NCBI RefSeq assembly: GCF_030445035.2
Contig: NC_080683.1
Span: 88,869,675 to 88,933,674 of the forward strand
Reading direction: 5' to 3'
Length of the DNA: 64,000 nucleotides
From: Dasypus novemcinctus
Taxonomy: Eukaryota; Chordata; Mammalia; Cingulata; Dasypodidae
In this document: positions 59,583 through 64,000 of the stretch, piece by piece
Position numbering within the stretch: position 1 is the stretch's first letter
Layout of the letters: the number at the start of each line of letters is the position of its first letter
Program-made: the position numbers and the translations under genes
The notes under the pieces: model-generated
Database searches by the model: none
What the model was told of the DNA's origin: nothing
What the model saw: the letters and a program-made list of their open reading frames with translations, nothing else

Positions 59583-59869
59583 TTGAGGAACAGAATCTTA
59601 AACATGGGGTGTCTGAGGTGGTTCTAGGAGTTTTTGCAATTGTCTCTCTACTCTAACTGGACTCAATGATACTACTGACTCCCTTTCCAATAATGAAGAG
59701 GCTGCTAACTGTCCATGGCATGAGTTGGCTATCATGCAAAATATCATCACTGGACTCCCTTACTTCCATGCTTATAAGAAGCAAGGATCTTGGTGAGAAG
59801 GTTTTCAGCACCTTAACAGAGTTTTGTGGAGTTCAGTGGTATAATGATGTTGGCTGGCTCCTCCTAGAT

Positions 59870-61606
59870 ACTCTGCATACTGTTACAAAAGACAGAGATT
59901 AGTTAAAGTCTTCAAATTTGAAACGGAAACATTGAATGGATGATGTGAAAATTTCTGTGTGTGCTCTGAAAGAAAATCTTGTCTCCTGTAGACACAGGCT
60001 CAAAATATCTGAGAACCAAACTGAGACTCTTATTGTATGAGTAGCAGAGTTACAAAGGAAACTAAAATCTCAACCCCAGAGGGTTTCTGCAGTTATGGTG
60101 AAAGCATGGAAAAGAGTGGAATCCAGAGAACTGGGATGAAGACATATGGGATGATGATAATATTGGTGGGGAGATTGGGACCCTAAATTCTGCTGAGACT
60201 TTACCAGATAAGCCTGCCATGGCCTGCCGTGTCCTGACCACACCTTATCAATCTTGTATCATTCAGCCTCTAGCCTGCCCCAGGGAGTCCGAAATAACTT
60301 CAGTACCAGGCAAACTGAAGCCTGCCCTACCCAGGCTCTGGCCTGCCCCAGGGAGTCTAGACCTCCTTCCAGCCCTGAGGCATGTACCAGCCAAACCGAG
60401 CATGTACCGCTGAGCCTCCAGTCTGTCCTGAGGAAACTGCCTTCCAACCCCTGCCTGAAGAGATTAATCCTGTCCCACCAGAAGAAAATACAAGGGAATG
60501 CCCTGAGGTCAGTAGTCGGCAAGAAATTTCTAATCCTTCTCCTTACCCCCCACCACACCACCTCTCTTGTCTTCGAGACCTGTTACTCTACTAAAATCAC
60601 AAGCCCCCAAAGATGACATACAAAGTGTGACCCATGAGATGTAAGATATACTCAGAACTGCATGAGTTTTCCAACTTATATAGACAGAAAATCAGGGGAA
60701 TATGTGTGGGAATGGATATTAAAGGTATGGGATAATGGTAGAAGGAATATAAAGTTGGATCAGGCTGAATTTATTGATATGGACCCACTATGCATAAATT
60801 CTGGATTCAACGCTGTAGCTTGAGGGGTTTAAGAAGGGCTCTAACAGTTTGGGTGGCTGACTGAAACATGGACCAAAAGATTGCCTAGCATGTCTGAGGT
60901 TGAGATGTCCAATTTGCCCTGGTATATAGTAGAAGAGGGAAATCAAAGGCTTAGGGAGATTGGAATGCTAGAATGGATTTACCATTTGAGAGCTTCCCCC
61001 CACCCCAGGAATTGTCCAGAGGACATACCTTTAACCAGGACTGTGAGGAATAAATTTCTAAGACTAACTCTATCTTCCCTGAAGAGCTCTGTGCTTGCTC
61101 TTCTCTGTAGTCCAGATATTACTGTAGAGAGGGCTGTGTTGGAATTAGAATCCTTGAACATTATGGGGATGATTGGATGTTGGTCCAGTAAATGTCAAGT
61201 ATCAGCAGTTAATCAAAATCAAGGTGGGTGTGGCTATCACAATGAAAGGCAAATTCAAAAAAGGACTCAAAATAGTCTGAGTCATGTAGAGTTATGGCTT
61301 TGGCTAATACATCATGGGGTACCTAGAAGTGAAATAGATGGGCAGTCTACTAAATTTCTTCTGGATTTTTATAAACAGAAAAGTTCTAGGTTGAGTGAAC
61401 AAAATTCTAACTCAAATTACAGATGCAGAGAATCATGGTCCCTTAATCAATTCCCACATTTGAGACAGTTTACAGACCCAGACCCCTTGAATGAGGAGGA
61501 GGCCAGGTCTCTTTGGGGAAGGATCCTGTTGAACTGCCCAAAATTTATATTGTTAATCTTCCTTCCACCTTTCCCCAGGGAGATCTACAGCCTTTTACCA
61601 GAGTGA
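59870..61606 (+). pseudogene. ERV-L gag, decayed
   Basis: In ERV-L the capsid-type Gag precedes the protease. The best preserved part is 60881-61606 (241 codons open), rich in basic and Leu-containing helices ('LRLTLSSLKSSVLALL', 'ERAVLELESLNIMG') and ending 'NEEEARSLWGRILLNCPK'. Upstream sequence (59870-60880) is in several broken frames, including a proline-rich stretch at 60240-60600. The 3' end overlaps the protease/RT frame by 94 bases in a different phase. No envelope is expected in ERV-L. Confidence 0.75.
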
Positions 61607-62586
61607 CTGTGCATTGGGGAAAAGGAAATGCTCAGAGATTTTGGAGATTATTAGACACTGGTTCAGAAATGACATTAATTCCAGGAGACCCAAAATGTCA
61701 CTGTGATCCACTAGTCAGAATAGGGGCTTATGGAGGTCAGGTAATTAATGGAGTTTTAGCTCAGGTACATCTCACAGTTGGTCCAGTGGGTCCCTGGGCC
61801 CATTCAGTGGTTATTTCCCCAGTTCCAGAATACATAATTGGAATAGACATACTCAGTAACTGGCAGAATCCCCACACTGGATCCCTGACTTGTGCAGTGA
61901 GGGCTATTATGGTTGGAAAGGCCAAGTGGAAGCCACTACAACTGCCCCTACCTAGCATAATAGTAAACCCAAAGCAATACCGGATTCCTGGAGGGATTGC
62001 AGAAATTAGCTCCACCATCAAGGATTTGAAGGGTGCAGGCATGGTGATTCCCACCACATCCACATTCAACTTTCCTATTTGGCCTGTGCAGAAAACAGAT
62101 GGATCTTGGAGGATGACAGTGGATTATTGTAAACTTAACCAGGTAGTGACTCCAATTGTAGCTGCTGTCCCAGATGTGGTATCATTGCTTGAGCAAATCA
62201 ATACGTCCCCTGGTACCTGGTATGCAGCTGTTGATTTGGTGAATGCTTTTTTCTCAATTGCTATTAGTAAGGACCACCAGAAACAGTTTGCTTTCAGCTG
62301 GCAAGGCCAGCTGTATACCTTCACTGTCCTGCCTCAGGGGTATATCAACTCTCCAGCTCTATGTCATAATATTGTCCACAGGGATCTTGATCATCTCTCC
62401 CTCCCACAAGATATCACACTGGTCCATTATATTGATGATATCATGTTTATAGGACCTAGTGAGCAAGACATACACTTGTTAGTAAGGCATTTGCATGAGA
62501 GAGGATGGGAGAAAAATCCAACTAAAATACAGGGTCCTTCCACCTCAGTGAAATTTCTAAGTGTCAAGTGTTGTGGGGGATGTTAA
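61513..62586 (+). pseudogene. ERV-L protease and reverse transcriptase, open segment (truncated pol)
   Basis: One uninterrupted 357-codon frame. The aspartic protease motif 'LDTGSEMTLIPG' has its catalytic DTG at codons 48-50. RT begins near codon 150, with 'WPVQKTDGSWRMTVDY' and motif A Asp at codon 241 in 'AAVDLVNAFFS'. 'LPQGYINSPALCHNIV' is the motif B region, and YIDD at codons 306-309 is motif C. All three RT metal-binding aspartates are therefore present. A stop at 62584-62586 removes the rest of pol. The first ATG is only the start of the open stretch; the natural product would be part of a polyprotein. It is part of a defective endogenous element. Confidence 0.9.
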
Positions 62587-64000
62587 GGTATACCTTCTAA
62601 AGTGAAGGATAAGCTGTTGCATTTGGCCCATCCTATGACCAATAAAAAGGTACAATGCTTAGTCGGTCTCTTTGGATTTTGGAGACAACACATTCCTCAT
62701 TTGGGTGCGCCACTTTGGCCCATTTACCAGGTGCCCAGAAAAGCTGCTAGTTTTGATTGGGGTCCAAACAAGAAGAGGCTCTGCATCAGGTCCAGGCTGC
62801 TGTGCAAGCTGCACTACCTCTTGGGCCATATGATCTAGCAGATCCAATGGTGTTAGAAGTTTCAGTGGGAAATAGAGATGCTGTCTGGAGTCTTTGGCAG
62901 GACCCTATAGGAGAATCATAATGCAGACACTTAGGATTTTGGAACAAAGCCCTGCCATCCTCTGCACATACCTACTCCCCTTTTGAGAAACAGCTTTTGA
63001 CCTGCTATTGGTCCTTAGTAGAGACTGAACACTTAACCATGGGCCATTAAGTTACCATGAGATCTAAGTTGCCTATCATGAGTTGAGTATTGTCTGACCC
63101 ATCAAATCATAAAGTTGGGCATGCACAGCAGCACTCCATCATAAAGTGGAAGTGGTATATATGAGATAGGGCTTGAGCGAGCCCTAAAGGCATGAGCAAG
63201 TTATATGAGGAAGTAGCCCAAGTGCCCATGGTCACCACCCCTTCCATGTTACCTTCTCTTTCCCAAAACACAGCTTTGGCTTCTTGGGAAGTCCCTTACA
63301 ATCAGTTGACTGAATAAGAGAAAACTTGGGCCTAGTTTACACATGGTTCTGCACGATATGCAGGTAACAACTGAAAGTTTACAGCTGTAGCACTGCAGCT
63401 CTTTTCTGGGACATCCCTGAAGGACAGAGGTGAGGGCAAATCCACCCAGTGGGCACAACTTTGAGCAGTGCTCCTGGTTGTTCATTTTCCTTGGAAGAAG
63501 AAATGGCCAGAGGTGCATTTGAACACTGATTCATGGGCTGTTCCCAATGGTTTGGCTGGGTGGTTAGTGAATTGGAAGGAACATGATTGGAAAATTGGTG
63601 ACAGAGAGGTCTGGGGAATGACAAAGAGGTATCTGGATAGACCTTTTTGAGTGGGCAAAAAACATGAAAATGTTTGTGTCCCACGTGAATGCTCACCAAA
63701 GGGTGACTTCAGCAGAGGAAGATTTTAATAATCAAGTGGATAAGATGACCCACTCTGTGGCTAATGCTCAGCTTCTTTCCCTAGCCACCCCTGTCATTAC
63801 ACAATGGGCTCATGAACAAAGTGGTTATGGAGGTAGGGATGGATGTTAGGCATGGTCTCAGCAACTGGACTTCCCCTCACCGAGACTGACTTATCTACAG
63901 CCACTGGTGAGTGTGCAATCTTCCAGCAGCAGAGACTCACACTCAGCCCCTGATATGGCACCATTCCTCGAGGTGACCAGTCTGCTACCTGGTGACAGAC
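62587..64000 (+). mobile_element. ERV-L RT connection, RNase H and integrase N-terminus, decayed; runs off window
   Basis: 62602-62838 has RT-thumb/connection sequence ('VQCLVGLFGFWRQHIPHLG'). RNase H pieces lie at 63300-63650 ('VHLNTDSWAVPNGLAGW', 'EHDWKIGDREVWG'), followed by 'FVSHVNAHQRVTSAEEDF' at 63669. Integrase zinc-finger-type sequence follows from about 63780 ('ITQWAHEQSGYGGRDG') to the window end, in several frames. The order is that of ERV-L pol. The remaining integrase and the 3' LTR lie outside. Confidence 0.85.

Noticed and set aside
61541-61547. AAATTTA heptamer in the gag/pol overlap as a possible -1 frameshift site
   Set aside because: It is out of phase with the gag frame (codons read AAA TTT), so it cannot act as a standard X XXY YYZ slip site. 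Phase change by mutation is simpler.

Overview
This is a stretch of a placental-mammal nuclear genome, very probably a xenarthran (armadillo or sloth lineage). Four copies of an approximately 410-bp or shorter tRNA-derived SINE with long direct-repeat-rich bodies match the DAS-type SINE known from Dasypus and its relatives. The other repeats fit as well: several lineage-specific L1 families, ancient MIR fragments, ERV1 and ERV-L remnants, and AT-rich unique DNA. I see no intact multi-exon gene, no tRNA or rRNA gene, and nothing prokaryotic. The window is best read as a layered record of retrotransposition.

Layout. 1-5527 is an antisense L1 (L1-1), interrupted by an LTR-like repeat (1038-1712) and by a full-length processed copy of LAPTM4B (2556-4673, minus). 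5528-14040 is mostly unique DNA holding one DAS SINE, a MIR and an intronless KRAB zinc-finger pseudogene (about 10310-11945, minus). 14110-16560 holds a solo LTR followed by an ERV1 LTR and a collapsed internal region (RNase H and integrase remnants). 16561-22045 is unique DNA with a MIR split by an LTR-like insertion and two DAS SINEs of different types.

22065-32029 is a near-complete sense L1 (L1-2). It is bracketed by a 19-bp target-site duplication, is about 9.5 kb long once a nested SINE is subtracted, and has a very long two-module 3' UTR. 32049-38625 has a small SINE, MIR and old L1 pieces, a second copy of the LTR-like repeat and a C2H2 zinc-finger pseudogene. 38626-45690 is a sense L1 mosaic (L1-3), broken by a 3'-UTR-only L1 insertion that ends in a GATA array. 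47229-50340 has two more L1 3'-UTR fragments, one with a 5' inversion.

51206 to the end is an antisense L1 (L1-4). It is interrupted first by another antisense L1 (L1-5, 53713-57932, with a 13-bp duplication) and then by a sense ERV-L provirus (59104 to beyond 64000). That provirus has its 5' LTR, a decayed gag, an open protease/reverse-transcriptase frame and a decayed RNase H/integrase.

The most informative observations are the long L1 with duplicated 3' modules (seen at two loci), the monomer-like repeats in the 5' UTR of L1-5, the LAPTM4B retrocopy that lost both start codons and its C-terminal PY motif, the open ERV-L protease/RT frame, and an LTR-like repeat present twice whose class I could not settle. 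I did not find an undescribed functional system. All identifications come from reading the sequence and from recalled family features; no alignment or database search was run.
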